Positions 1-7,690 of a stretch of DNA of 9,226 nt are shown here, piece by piece. The notes beneath the pieces are model-generated. The model was not told where the DNA came from. It saw only the letters and a list, made by a program, of their open reading frames with translations, and ran no database searches. Each line of letters opens with the position of its first letter. Positions within the stretch are counted from its first letter, which is position 1. Made by a program: the position numbers and the translations under genes. The DNA is taken from the NCBI GenBank assembly GCA_002478575.1, contig DLOX01000154.1, positions 2,824 through 12,049 of the forward strand. Direction: 5' to 3'. Origin of the DNA: Sphingomonadales bacterium UBA7473 (GTDB lineage: Bacteria > Pseudomonadota > Alphaproteobacteria > Sphingomonadales > Sphingomonadaceae).

Positions 1-1380
1 TTCACCACGCGGCAGAATATCCAGTATAACTGGATCAAGCTCGACGAATGCCCTGATCTGCTTGCCGAACTGGCGACCGTTGAAATGCATGCGTTTCAAA
101 CCAGCGGCAATTGCATCCGCAATATCTCGTCTGACCAATGGGCCGGGGCGGCAGCGGATGAAGTCGCGGATCCGCGCCCTTGGGCAGAGCTGCTGCGCCA
201 GTGGTCAACCCTCCATCCTGAGTTCAGCTATTTGCCGCGCAAGTTCAAGATTTGCTTGATCGCGTCTGATGAAGATCGGGCTGCGATGCGGCTCCATGAC
301 ATTGGCATTCAGCTGGTGGAACGTGACGGCAAGCTTGGCGCGGCTTTCTATGTCGGTGGCGGCATGGGCCGCACGCCAATGATCGCGCCGCTGATCAAAG
401 ACTTTGTGCCGATTGAGGATTATCTGAGCTATTCGGAGGCCTGCCTGCGGGTCTACAATCGCTACGGGCGCCGCGACAATATCTACAAAGCGCGTATCAA
501 AATCCTGGTCCATGAAATTGGGGCAGAGGAATATGCCCGGCAAGTTGAGGAAGAATTTGCCCATGTGAAGACGCTTGGCATTGATCCGCCACTGGCTGAG
601 CTTGAGCGGATATCCGCCATGTTCGCGCCGCCAGCATTTGAAGCCAGTGCCAGCGATGAGCTGGATCGCTCTGATCCCGATTTCGCGGTTTGGGTCGATC
701 AAAATGTGAAGCCGCACAAGCAAGCAGGCTATTCCATCGTCAATATCGCCTTGAAGCCGATTGGCGGCATTCCTGGCGATGCCACCTCGGCACAAATCGA
801 CGTGATGGCTGATCTGGCTGAGCGCTATAGCTTCGATGAGCTTCGCGTGACCCATGCTCAGAACATCGTCCTTCCGCATGTCGCCAAGCGTGATCTTTAT
901 GCGGTATGGTCGGCGCTGAATGATGCCGATCTCGCCAATGCCAATCTTGATCTGATCAGCGATATCATTGCTTGCCCCGGTCTTGATTATTGCAGCTTGG
1001 CCAATGCCCGCTCCATCCCCATCGCGCAGAAGATTGCGACGCGCTTTGCGGATGCAGAGCGGCAGCGCGATGTGGGCGAGCTGAAGCTCAAAATCTCGGG
1101 CTGCATCAATGCCTGCGGGCATCACCATGCGGGGCATATCGGCATTTTGGGCGTCGATAAGAAAGGCGTTGAGAATTACCAACTGACGCTCGGCGGATCA
1201 GGCGCCGAAGACGTGTCGGTTGGCAAGATCCTTGGCCCTGGATTTGATGAAGATGGCATTGTCGATGCGGTCGAAAAGGCCGTGGAGAAGTATCGCAATA
1301 TTCGCGAACCCGGCGAGCGCTTCCTCGATACCTACCGCCGCGTTGGCGCAGAACCATTTAAGGAGGCGGTCTATGGCTGA
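1..1380 (+). CDS. cysI: Assimilatory sulfite reductase hemoprotein (nitrite/sulfite reductase family), 5' end missing
   Basis: This gene reduces sulfite to sulfide with six electrons using siroheme coupled to a 4Fe-4S cluster. The frame is open from base 1, so 459 C-terminal residues are visible; related enzymes are about 550 residues, so roughly 90 N-terminal residues lie outside. Window residues 2-7 (TTRQNI) carry the arginine equivalent to an anion-binding residue of E. coli CysI. R40 in SGNCIRN and K81/K83 in LPRKFK match the other anion-binding positions. The cluster and siroheme cysteines are C325 and C331 (CPGLDYC), then C368 and C372 (CINAC), which is the expected C-X5-C and C-X3-C pattern. 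DUF934 and cysH directly downstream argue for sulfite rather than nitrite as substrate. The annotation as sulfite reductase is strong; the precise electron donor cannot be read from this fragment. Confidence 0.93.
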   Translation, partial: FTTRQNIQYNWIKLDECPDLLAELATVEMHAFQTSGNCIRNISSDQWAGAAADEVADPRPWAELLRQWSTLHPEFSYLPRKFKICLIASDEDRAAMRLHDIGIQLVERDGKLGAAFYVGGGMGRTPMIAPLIKDFVPIEDYLSYSEACLRVYNRYGRRDNIYKARIKILVHEIGAEEYARQVEEEFAHVKTLGIDPPLAELERISAMFAPPAFEASASDELDRSDPDFAVWVDQNVKPHKQAGYSIVNIALKPIGGIPGDATSAQIDVMADLAERYSFDELRVTHAQNIVLPHVAKRDLYAVWSALNDADLANANLDLISDIIACPGLDYCSLANARSIPIAQKIATRFADAERQRDVGELKLKISGCINACGHHHAGHIGILGVDKKGVENYQLTLGGSGAEDVSVGKILGPGFDEDGIVDAVEKAVEKYRNIREPGERFLDTYRRVGAEPFKEAVYG

Positions 1381-1759
1381 TCCAATTGTTTCCTTCGCTG
1401 AATTTGAAGGCTCGAACGCCACTGCTGTAAGGATTGAGCCTGGCGATGATGCGCGCGCGTTAATCCCGCATCTTGATCGGCTGACGCTGGTTGAAGTGAC
1501 CTTCCCCAAGTTCCGCGATGGCCGGGGCTACAGCTCTGCGCGTATATTGCGGGAGGCTGGCTATGAAGGAACGATGCGCGCGGCAGGGGATGTGCTCGTC
1601 GATCAAGTGCCATTCATGACACGCTGCGGCTTCGATGATTTTGCGCCCGATGTGCCTTTGAACGAAGCTGATGTGAAAGCGGCGCTCGGGCGCTATGCGG
1701 ATGTCTACCAGCCTGCGGCCGACGCTCGTGTGCCTGTGTGGAAGCTTCGGCATGGCTAA
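1373..1759 (+). CDS. DUF934 family protein, sulfite-reduction accessory
   Basis: This 128-residue protein begins at ATG 1373, which overlaps the last 8 nt of the sulfite reductase gene. A strong Shine-Dalgarno sequence AAGGAGG at 1360-1366, 6 nt before the ATG, fixes this start over the longer open frame. Family features are visible in the central part: VEVTFPKFRDGRGYSSARILRE-like residues around 43-64 (key run F-P-K-F-R-D-G-R-G-Y-S) and a 'GDVLVDQVPFMTRCGFDDF' segment around 71-89. DUF934 (COG3749) proteins are almost always encoded beside sulfite reductase and are thought to help sulfite reduction, perhaps as a partner or electron-transfer subunit, but the biochemical role is unproven. No signal peptide or membrane segment is seen, so it should act in the cytoplasm. 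Its position between the reductase and cysH fits that role. Confidence 0.93.
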   Translation: MADPIVSFAEFEGSNATAVRIEPGDDARALIPHLDRLTLVEVTFPKFRDGRGYSSARILREAGYEGTMRAAGDVLVDQVPFMTRCGFDDFAPDVPLNEADVKAALGRYADVYQPAADARVPVWKLRHG

Positions 1760-2540
1760 CGCGTCACTTCTCTCAACGCCCAAGATCGTGCCGGCGCGCG
1801 TTCCTGATCGTTTGGATGTGACGCCCCGCTACACCGAAGCCGATGCCATTCGGTTGAACAATATGTTCCGCGGCCGTGACACGGTGGAGATGCTGACGCT
1901 CCTGTTGAAGGAGAATATGCTCGGCGACGCCGCAATCGTCTCCAGCTTTGGTGCGGAAAGTGCGGTGCTTCTCCACTTGATCGGCAGCATCGATCCAGCA
2001 GTGCCTGTGCTCTTTTTGGAAACGGGCAAGCATTTCCCAGAAACCTTGGCCTATCGTGATCTGCTGGTTGAAAAGATCGGCCTGACTAACCTGCGCAACA
2101 TCACGCCCGATCAAGCGGTTCTGGAGAAGAAGGATGGCACCGGCCTACGCTGGTCTTATGATCCTGACGGCTGCTGCGAGATCCGGAAGGTCATTCCTCT
2201 GAAAGCGGCTCTCGCGCCCTTTGACGCCCAGTTCACGGGTCGCAAGGCGTTCCAATCATCGACCCGCGCTGCTCTCCCGCGCTTCGAGGTTGAAGAGGGC
2301 CGGTTGAAGGTCAATCCGCTGGCCGATTGGGACAAGGCCCGGATTGAGGTCTATATGGCTGAGCATGATCTCCCAGCTCATCCCTTGGTTGAACAAGGCT
2401 ATCTTTCCATCGGCTGCGCACCATGCACGTCGGTTGTGAAGCCCGGTGAAGATCCCCGCTCCGGTCGCTGGCGCGGTTGGGACAAGGTTGAGTGCGGCAT
2501 CCACACGCCCGTACCCGAAGGCAGCGATCCGGCCTTCTAA
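1752..2540 (+). CDS. cysH: Adenylyl-sulfate (APS/PAPS) reductase, 4Fe-4S type
   Basis: CysH reduces adenylyl sulfate to sulfite, feeding the sulfite reductase encoded upstream. The protein is 262 residues from ATG 1752, which overlaps the DUF934 gene by 8 nt; GGAAG at 1740-1744 is a plausible ribosome binding site. The PP-loop nucleotide-binding motif is SSFGAES (64-70), followed by FLETGKHFPET (88-98). C141-C142 and C222/C225 (CAPC) are the four ligands of the 4Fe-4S cluster that marks APS-type reductases. C248 in the ECGIH motif is the catalytic nucleophile. The substrate loop reads TGRKAFQSSTR (162-172), whereas the textbook form is close to TGLRRDQSxTR; Q, S, T and R are kept. Cluster ligands favour APS over PAPS as substrate, as usual for alphaproteobacteria, but this is inferred from family knowledge. 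Confidence 0.95.
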   Translation: MANASLLSTPKIVPARVPDRLDVTPRYTEADAIRLNNMFRGRDTVEMLTLLLKENMLGDAAIVSSFGAESAVLLHLIGSIDPAVPVLFLETGKHFPETLAYRDLLVEKIGLTNLRNITPDQAVLEKKDGTGLRWSYDPDGCCEIRKVIPLKAALAPFDAQFTGRKAFQSSTRAALPRFEVEEGRLKVNPLADWDKARIEVYMAEHDLPAHPLVEQGYLSIGCAPCTSVVKPGEDPRSGRWRGWDKVECGIHTPVPEGSDPAF

Positions 2541-2601
2541 CGCCACCCCCTTGATCCTGGACGCAAACCCGTCCATCCCTGCAGTGTAAAGGGAGAGGGC
2601 C

Positions 2602-4077
2602 ATGCCAACCACGCTGCCGACGGGAACGTCGCTTCAGATATTCGTATGTATTGCACTGACGGCGCTCGTCGGTTTGGCGACTTGGTGGAAAGTCAGAAGC
2701 GGACCCAAGGCGAGCAGTGACAGCCGCAAAGATGTGTTCCTGGCAGGCGGTGGGCTGACGTGGGTTTTCGTTGCGGGTTCTATCACACTCACCAATCTCT
2801 CGACGGACCAATTGGTCGGCATGAACGGCAATCAAATGCTGCTCTTGGCTTGGTGGGAGATCGCGGGCTTCATTGGCCTGATGATCCTCGCCTATGTGTT
2901 TGTGCCCGTTTATTATCGCAACAAATGCACGACCGTCACGGAACTGCTAGAGCGCCGTTACGGCGGGCGAAGCATTCGCACCCTGATTTCCGCCATTTTC
3001 CTGATCGGCAATGTGCTGATCTATCTGCCTGCAGCGCTCTATTCGGGCAGCCTGTTCATGCAGACACTGTTTGGATCGAACCTTCCGATCATCGTCTTCG
3101 CGATTGTGATGGCGATTGTCAGCGCGGCTTATACGATGTTCGGCGGCCTGAAAGCGGTCGCGATCATGGATACTTATTCGGGGTTTGGCGTGCTGGGGTT
3201 GGCTTTCCTGATCGTGATCTTGGCGCTGGCGGCAGTTGATTTCGACATTGTGACGGGTGTGCCGATGGAGCGACTGACGATGATCGGCGGGCCAGACTCC
3301 CCCATTCCTTGGCAGACGCTTTTCACGGGCATGATCTTCATCCAGATTTTCTACTGGTCAACCAACCAGAATATTACCCAAAAGGCGATGGCCGCGCCGA
3401 CGGTGAAGGAAGCGCAAAAGGGCGTGCTTGCCGCAGCTATTGTCCGCATTCTGATCATCCCGCCAATTGTCGTCATCCCGGGCGTAGTGGCCTATAAGCT
3501 ATTCGGCGATATTGGTGATGCCGCTTACGGTCGCTTGGTCGGCGAAGTGCTTCCCGGTTGGCTGTCTGGCGCCTTTGCCGCGATGGTGGCAGCAGCCGTC
3601 ATCACCACCTTCAGTGCGGTTTTGAATAGCACGGTCGCGCTTTACTCCGTGGATTTTCACGAGCAGTTTATTGGCGAAGTGAAAGACCATTGGAAGCTCG
3701 GTGCGATTGTCTCGACCGTCGTCACCATTGCGGCGGTCGCCATTGTGCCGGTTTACCAGAACGCCGAAAGCATCATCAACTTGCTGCAGCAATTAAACGG
3801 GCTCGCTTCGATGCCGATCCTCTCGGCCTTTATCGCGGGGCTTCTGTTCCGCAATGTGGGTGCACCTGCCGCAATCGCTGGCGTCGTCTGGGGTGTTGCA
3901 CTTTATGCGGCTTATAGCTTCTGGTGGAACCCAGCTGGCATCATCACGCTCCACTACATCCATTTCATGGTGATTGTGCTCTTCACATCGGTGCTGATGG
4001 CTTTGGCCTACAACCGATTGGTTCTCCGCCAAACCGAGCGCTTTGTTGGCTGGCGCGGGATCACGACCGTCGATTGA
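2602..4077 (+). CDS. Sodium:solute symporter (SSS/SLC5 family, SGLT-like)
   Basis: This is a 491-residue inner-membrane transporter expected to couple uptake of a small solute to sodium. It starts at ATG 2602 with AAGGGAG at 2589-2595, 6 nt upstream. Many hydrophobic helices are evident. The first-helix signature NLSTDQLVGMNG (65-76) resembles SGLT NISAEQFIGMSG. FYWSTNQNITQKAMAA (250-265) matches the 'FW.TNQ..VQRALAA' signature of the sugar/inositol branch. T335-T336 within ITTFSAVLNST (334-344) occupies the Na2 site, which is Ser-Ser in vSGLT, so sodium binding is likely intact. The substrate cannot be read from the sequence; sugars, polyols or sugar acids are typical of this branch. It lies 61 nt after cysH on the same strand, with no clear terminator between, and 49 nt before an MFS gene. 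Confidence 0.9.
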   Translation: MPTTLPTGTSLQIFVCIALTALVGLATWWKVRSGPKASSDSRKDVFLAGGGLTWVFVAGSITLTNLSTDQLVGMNGNQMLLLAWWEIAGFIGLMILAYVFVPVYYRNKCTTVTELLERRYGGRSIRTLISAIFLIGNVLIYLPAALYSGSLFMQTLFGSNLPIIVFAIVMAIVSAAYTMFGGLKAVAIMDTYSGFGVLGLAFLIVILALAAVDFDIVTGVPMERLTMIGGPDSPIPWQTLFTGMIFIQIFYWSTNQNITQKAMAAPTVKEAQKGVLAAAIVRILIIPPIVVIPGVVAYKLFGDIGDAAYGRLVGEVLPGWLSGAFAAMVAAAVITTFSAVLNSTVALYSVDFHEQFIGEVKDHWKLGAIVSTVVTIAAVAIVPVYQNAESIINLLQQLNGLASMPILSAFIAGLLFRNVGAPAAIAGVVWGVALYAAYSFWWNPAGIITLHYIHFMVIVLFTSVLMALAYNRLVLRQTERFVGWRGITTVD

Positions 4078-4126
4078 TGCGGAGATTGGGCTTTATGACA
4101 TCGTTATCATATGCCAAGATGCGCGC

Positions 4127-5350
4127 ATGAAGCCTATCACCCCCACCATCCGCTGGTCGCTTTTCGGCCTGCTCTGTGTCGCTGGCATTTTCAATGCGAT
4201 GGACCGACCGATCATCGCGATCCTGAAACCCGATATGTCGGCAGACTTTGGCTGGACGGACAAGGATTTCGGCGATCTCGCCTTTTACACGCAGATGGCC
4301 GCCGCTTTCTCTTTCCTGTTCACGGGCTGGCTGGTGGATCGGATTGGCGTGCGCAAATCGATGGTGGCGGGCGTCACAGCTTGGAGCTTTGCTGCGATGG
4401 CGCATGGCTGGGCCATCACCATGTGGCATGTGATTGCCGCCCGGATTGGGCTTGGCGCCACTGAAGCGGTGCAAACTCCGCTAACCATCAAGACCGTTGC
4501 GACATTGTTTGAACCCAATAAGCGCAGCTTGGCCTTTGGCATTGGCACCGCGATTGCGGGGCTGGGCACCATTGCCTTGCCCTTCTTCATTCCGCCGCTG
4601 GCTGAAGCTTATGGCTGGCGCGGAGCTTTGATCTTTGGCGGGGTTGGCGGTTTTGTGACGCTTGCGCTTTGGCTGATCATTGCGCGTGGTGTGCAATTTA
4701 ATGACGCTGCCGAAGATGAAACACAGGATTATAATGATGATGCTGCGCCCTATGGCCCGATCCTTTTGGAGCGGCGGACTTGGGCTATCGTCATTGCAAA
4801 AGCCATTTCGGATTGCACTTGGTGGTTCATGAATTTCTGGCTCGCGGATTTTTATCGCAAGCAATTTGGCCTTTCTACCGCCGAATTGGCGGTGCCACTG
4901 GCAATTGCGTTCGCAGGCTCCGGCCTTGGGGCGCTGTTTGCGGGTTGGCTGTCTACGCGGCTTTTGGACAAGGGTATCGCGGTCAATCGCGTCCGCAAGG
5001 GCATGATGCTGGCATCCGCTTTGCTGGTGCTGCCTTTGCCTTTGGTTTTGGAACTGAACAGCTTTTGGCCAGTCGCAATCATGATGGGCCTTGTGATGGC
5101 AGGGCATCAGGGCTTTTCGCTCTCGATCTTTTCGACAATCACGGATGTTGTGCCGCGTGCTAAGGTGGGCCGCGTGACAGCCTTTGGGGCCTTTTGCGGC
5201 AATATGGGCGGGGCCGGGATTGCGAAGCTGACCGGCATCCTTTTGGTGGCTGGAACGGGCTATATGCCGCTCTTCCTCTTCGCTGCTGTGTCTTATCTGA
5301 TTGCTTTGGCCTGGCTCCATCTGATGCTGCCCGAGATTAAACGCGTATGA
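4127..5350 (+). CDS. MFS transporter, anion:cation symporter (hexuronate/ExuT-like) type
   Basis: This is a 407-residue major facilitator protein. ATG 4127 is the only sensible start: the open frame reaches back to a TTG at 4043 inside the symporter gene, but the added residues are charged and unlike an MFS N-terminus. No good ribosome binding site precedes ATG 4127. Helix 1 carries the N-x2-DR pattern of the ACS family (NAMDRP, 23-28), and motif A, GWLVDRIGVRK (67-77), lies between helices 2 and 3. The central cytoplasmic loop around residues 190-212 is strongly acidic (DAAEDETQDYNDD). ACS members carry organic anions such as hexuronates, galactonate or phthalate. The actual substrate is unknown. 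Its stop codon overlaps the next gene by 4 nt (ATGA), so the two are almost certainly co-translated. Confidence 0.88.
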   Translation: MKPITPTIRWSLFGLLCVAGIFNAMDRPIIAILKPDMSADFGWTDKDFGDLAFYTQMAAAFSFLFTGWLVDRIGVRKSMVAGVTAWSFAAMAHGWAITMWHVIAARIGLGATEAVQTPLTIKTVATLFEPNKRSLAFGIGTAIAGLGTIALPFFIPPLAEAYGWRGALIFGGVGGFVTLALWLIIARGVQFNDAAEDETQDYNDDAAPYGPILLERRTWAIVIAKAISDCTWWFMNFWLADFYRKQFGLSTAELAVPLAIAFAGSGLGALFAGWLSTRLLDKGIAVNRVRKGMMLASALLVLPLPLVLELNSFWPVAIMMGLVMAGHQGFSLSIFSTITDVVPRAKVGRVTAFGAFCGNMGGAGIAKLTGILLVAGTGYMPLFLFAAVSYLIALAWLHLMLPEIKRV

Positions 5351-6396
5351 CGGATCGTCCCATTCCGGCAGCAGCCGATCTTTTTGGTGATCTGCTCGAT
5401 GCCCCCAGTGATAGTAAGACTGGCCTCAAGGATTATTGGCCGGGGCTGTTCTTGACGGGTGTCGCCGCGCTGGCCGCAGCTTGGCTGTCTGAACATTATG
5501 GAGCGCCCCTGATGCTGATGGGGCTGTTGATTGGTTTGGCGTTCAACTTTGCCAATGCCGATGTGCGGCTGCATCCTGGGTTGGGTTTTGCCTCGAAGAC
5601 GCTCCTTCGCTGGGGCATTGTTTTGGCAGGTGCACAAATCACCTTCATGCAGATTGGCTCGCTGGGCGTGGTTGGCTTTGCCGCCATTGTTGTGATCATG
5701 GGGCTCGTCATGGGCGTTGGCTATGCCGTCGCCAAAGGCTTCCGATTGGGCACAGGCTTCGGGGTTTTGGCAGGGGGAGCAGTCGCCATCTGTGGGGCCT
5801 CGGCTGCGTTGGCGCTTTCAAGCTTGCTCGGCGAAAAGCGCGCGAGCCAGGCGCAATTGACCTTGGTGTTGGTCACCGTGGCTGCGGCAAGTGCCTTTGC
5901 AATGTCGACCTATCCCATCGTGGCGGCTTATCTAGAGCTCACTGACAAACAGGCGGGCTTCATGATCGGAGCGTCCATTCACGACGTCGCGCAGGCGCTG
6001 GGGGCGGGGTATAGCTTCTCTCCAGAAGCGGGCGAGACAGCCACCATCGTCAAGCTCACGCGCGTCACCTTGCTTGCGCCTTTGCTCGCGATCTTATCCG
6101 TCACTTTGCTCCGTCAAGACAATGGCGGGAAGGTCAGTGTGTCTGTGCCTTGGTTCGTCGTCGGCTTTCTGGGGCTTGCCGCGCTGAATAGCGTGATCGC
6201 AGTGCCGCCTGTCCTCACCGAACAAGCCGCCAAAGCGACCAGCGCCTTGCTATTGATGGCCGTTGTCGCGACCGGCATCCGGTCGCCCATGCAAATGCTG
6301 CTCAACCAAGGCTGGCGGAGCGCCATGCCCGTGGTGGCCGCGACTTTGGCGTCGTTCCTTCTGTCCTTGGCTGCGGCTTATTGGGTGGCGGGTTAG
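5347..6396 (+). CDS. YeiH family putative sulfate/sulfite exporter (UPF0324)
   Basis: This is a 349-residue multi-helix membrane protein of the YeiH/UPF0324 family, annotated elsewhere as putative sulfate exporters. After a soluble N-terminus of about 30 residues, hydrophobic helices run to the C-terminus. Family hallmarks are GAQITFMQIG (95-104), AICGASAA (147-154) and GASIHDVAQALGAG (208-221), the last followed by a charged segment and KLTRV (236-240). The start ATG lies within the ATGA overlap with the MFS gene and has no ribosome binding site of its own, so translation probably depends on coupling. In E. coli yeiH sits beside the LysR-type regulator gene yeiE; no such regulator is seen here. 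The position downstream of sulfite-producing and sulfite-consuming enzymes fits a role in relieving sulfite or sulfate excess, but transport has not been shown for this sequence. Confidence 0.88.
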   Translation: MTDRPIPAAADLFGDLLDAPSDSKTGLKDYWPGLFLTGVAALAAAWLSEHYGAPLMLMGLLIGLAFNFANADVRLHPGLGFASKTLLRWGIVLAGAQITFMQIGSLGVVGFAAIVVIMGLVMGVGYAVAKGFRLGTGFGVLAGGAVAICGASAALALSSLLGEKRASQAQLTLVLVTVAAASAFAMSTYPIVAAYLELTDKQAGFMIGASIHDVAQALGAGYSFSPEAGETATIVKLTRVTLLAPLLAILSVTLLRQDNGGKVSVSVPWFVVGFLGLAALNSVIAVPPVLTEQAAKATSALLLMAVVATGIRSPMQMLLNQGWRSAMPVVAATLASFLLSLAAAYWVAG

Positions 6397-6399
6397 GCG

Positions 6400-6786
6400 C
6401 TATTTCTTCGCCAATTCCACCGGCTGAAACTTACCCAATCCGCAGCTCGGGCCGCGTTGCAAGTGACCGCCATAGCTTTGCAGCACATTGATGATGTCCA
6501 CATTGCAAAGTTGGTTGAGTGACGTTTCGTAAGAGAAGCGCTCTTCAAACTTCAGGCTGGGGCAGCTGTTGGGCAGCTCATTGCGATACCATTTATTGCC
6601 GGTGGCCCGGAAATCGATGATCTTGTCGCTGCGCACGCGGCTTTCGCGGATGCTTTGCAAGTTGATGCAGTTGACTGGCGCGCCGATCGGCTTCGCCTCT
6701 GGCACGACATTTCGACCGGATTTGGCAGTGGCAGCGCCGCCACCAACGAGGAGAGATGCGGTCATGATCAGGGCCAAATTGCGCAT
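6400..6786 (-). CDS. Small exported four-cysteine protein, DUF6491-like
   Basis: This is a 128-residue protein with a signal peptide: MRNLALIMTASLLVGGGAATA followed by a polar region, with cleavage likely near residue 21. The mature part holds exactly four cysteines (C40, C75, C94, C115) spaced along the chain in contexts VNCIN, NSCPSL, LCNVDII and PSCGLGKF. This layout, ending in 'C-G-L-G-x-F', resembles DUF6491 proteins, which are common in sphingomonads and have no known function; the four cysteines could form two disulfides in the periplasm. The start is supported by AAGGAG (minus strand, 6794-6799), 7 nt before the ATG and overlapping the nth stop. It is the last gene of the minus-strand cluster and ends 3 nt from the convergent yeiH-like gene. 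The family assignment is from memory of the motif pattern and is moderate. Confidence 0.75.
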   Translation of the reverse strand: MRNLALIMTASLLVGGGAATAKSGRNVVPEAKPIGAPVNCINLQSIRESRVRSDKIIDFRATGNKWYRNELPNSCPSLKFEERFSYETSLNQLCNVDIINVLQSYGGHLQRGPSCGLGKFQPVELAKK

Positions 6787-6798
6787 GGAGATGCTCCT

Positions 6799-7461
6799 TC
6801 AAGTCTTTGCGGCTGTTACTTTATCTTTCAATGCTGTCTTAGACCTGAACGAACAGAGATCTGCGACTGAACAGCGCCAACATTCAGGCGTCCGCGCTTT
6901 GCAAACATAGCGGCCATGAAGGATCAGCCAATGGTGCGCGCCAATCCGGAAGGGCGAGGGCGTTCGTTTGTCCAACGCCTTCTCAACGGCAAGAGGTGTT
7001 TTGCCTTTGGCCAATCCGGTACGATTGCCGACGCGGAAGATATGCGTGTCGACGGCGAAGGTCTCCGCGCCAAAGGCCGTGTTCATAACAACATTGGCGG
7101 TTTTGCGTCCGACGCCGGGCAACGCCTCCAGCGCATCGCGATCCGCTGGCACTTCGCCGCCATGATCACGGATGAGCAGCTCTGACAAGGCAATGACATT
7201 CTTCGCCTTGGTGTTGAACAGCCCAATGGTTTTGATGTGGGCCTTCAACCCATCCACGCCCAGCGCGACCATTTGCGCGGGTGTCTTCACCTCTTCAAAC
7301 AGGAGCCGCGTGGCCTTGTTCACGCCAACATCGGTTGACTGCGCCGAAATGGTGACGGCCACCAGCAACTGATAGACATTGCCATAGGCGAGCTCCGTCA
7401 CAGGATCAGGATTGGCCTCCGCTAGGCGGCTGTAAAACTCGAAGATCGATTGCTTGTTCAT
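6799..7461 (-). CDS. nth: Endonuclease III, base-excision DNA glycosylase/AP lyase
   Basis: Endonuclease III removes oxidised pyrimidines and cleaves the abasic site. The 220-residue product has the helix-hairpin-helix LPGVGRKTANVV (114-125). The catalytic lysine K120 and aspartate D138 (AVDTH) fall at the same numbers as in E. coli Nth. The 4Fe-4S ligands C187, C194, C197 and C203 follow the C-X6-C-X2-C-X5-C pattern and also match E. coli numbering. The ISAQSTD motif at 38-44 is the helix near the damaged base pocket. The start ATG (7459-7461) overlaps the stop of the upstream membrane-protein gene as TCAT/ATGA. No Shine-Dalgarno sequence precedes it, which suggests translational coupling. 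The enzyme looks complete and functional. Confidence 0.97.
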   Translation of the reverse strand: MNKQSIFEFYSRLAEANPDPVTELAYGNVYQLLVAVTISAQSTDVGVNKATRLLFEEVKTPAQMVALGVDGLKAHIKTIGLFNTKAKNVIALSELLIRDHGGEVPADRDALEALPGVGRKTANVVMNTAFGAETFAVDTHIFRVGNRTGLAKGKTPLAVEKALDKRTPSPFRIGAHHWLILHGRYVCKARTPECWRCSVADLCSFRSKTALKDKVTAAKT

Positions 7462-7649
7462 GAAGGCGGATTGGTGATTTCGGTCTTTGTCGGGATCGAC
7501 CAGATAAGGACATTGGCCAGCAGCACTGCCGCTGCGACCAGCATCAGGCTGCCTTGTTTCTTATTGCCGCCTTTGATGATCAGCCACAGCCCGCCGCCCG
7601 TCAGCGCGAAGACGGCGAGCATGGCAATGGCGAGGAGGAGATTGGCCAT
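7458..7649 (-). CDS. Small two-helix membrane protein of unknown function
   Basis: This 63-residue protein is not recognised beyond its topology. Two hydrophobic segments, about residues 3-25 and 33-51, flank a short basic loop KGGNKKQG (27-34). Under the positive-inside rule the loop is cytoplasmic and both ends face the periplasm, making a helical hairpin. AGGA about 7 nt before the ATG on the minus strand is a modest ribosome binding site. The gene overlaps nth by 4 nt (ATGA), so it probably leads the nth cluster and its translation likely drives that of nth. Small proteins of this form in sphingomonads are usually annotated as hypothetical. The reading frame is supported by its hydrophobic pattern, its ribosome binding site and the exact overlap with nth. 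Confidence 0.75.
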   Translation of the reverse strand: MANLLLAIAMLAVFALTGGGLWLIIKGGNKKQGSLMLVAAAVLLANVLIWSIPTKTEITNPPS

Positions 7650-7690
7650 GACTGTTCCTAGGCGGAATTGAATCCAATATGAAGTGCTTC

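Noticed and set aside
205..1182. Long open frame on the minus strand opposite the sulfite reductase
   Set aside because: The plus strand carries an unmistakable siroheme enzyme with all cluster cysteines; the opposite frame has no recognisable domain and is a shadow of biased codon use.
2558..2575. Hairpin TGGACG/CGTCCA between cysH and the symporter gene
   Set aside because: The 6-bp stem with a 6-nt loop is not followed by a T tract, so it is not convincing as a terminator and does not establish an operon boundary.
4481..5320. Minus-strand open frame of 279 codons opposite the MFS gene
   Set aside because: Composition is rich in Q, R, H and K with no hydrophobic core or motif, and the plus strand encodes a clear transporter.
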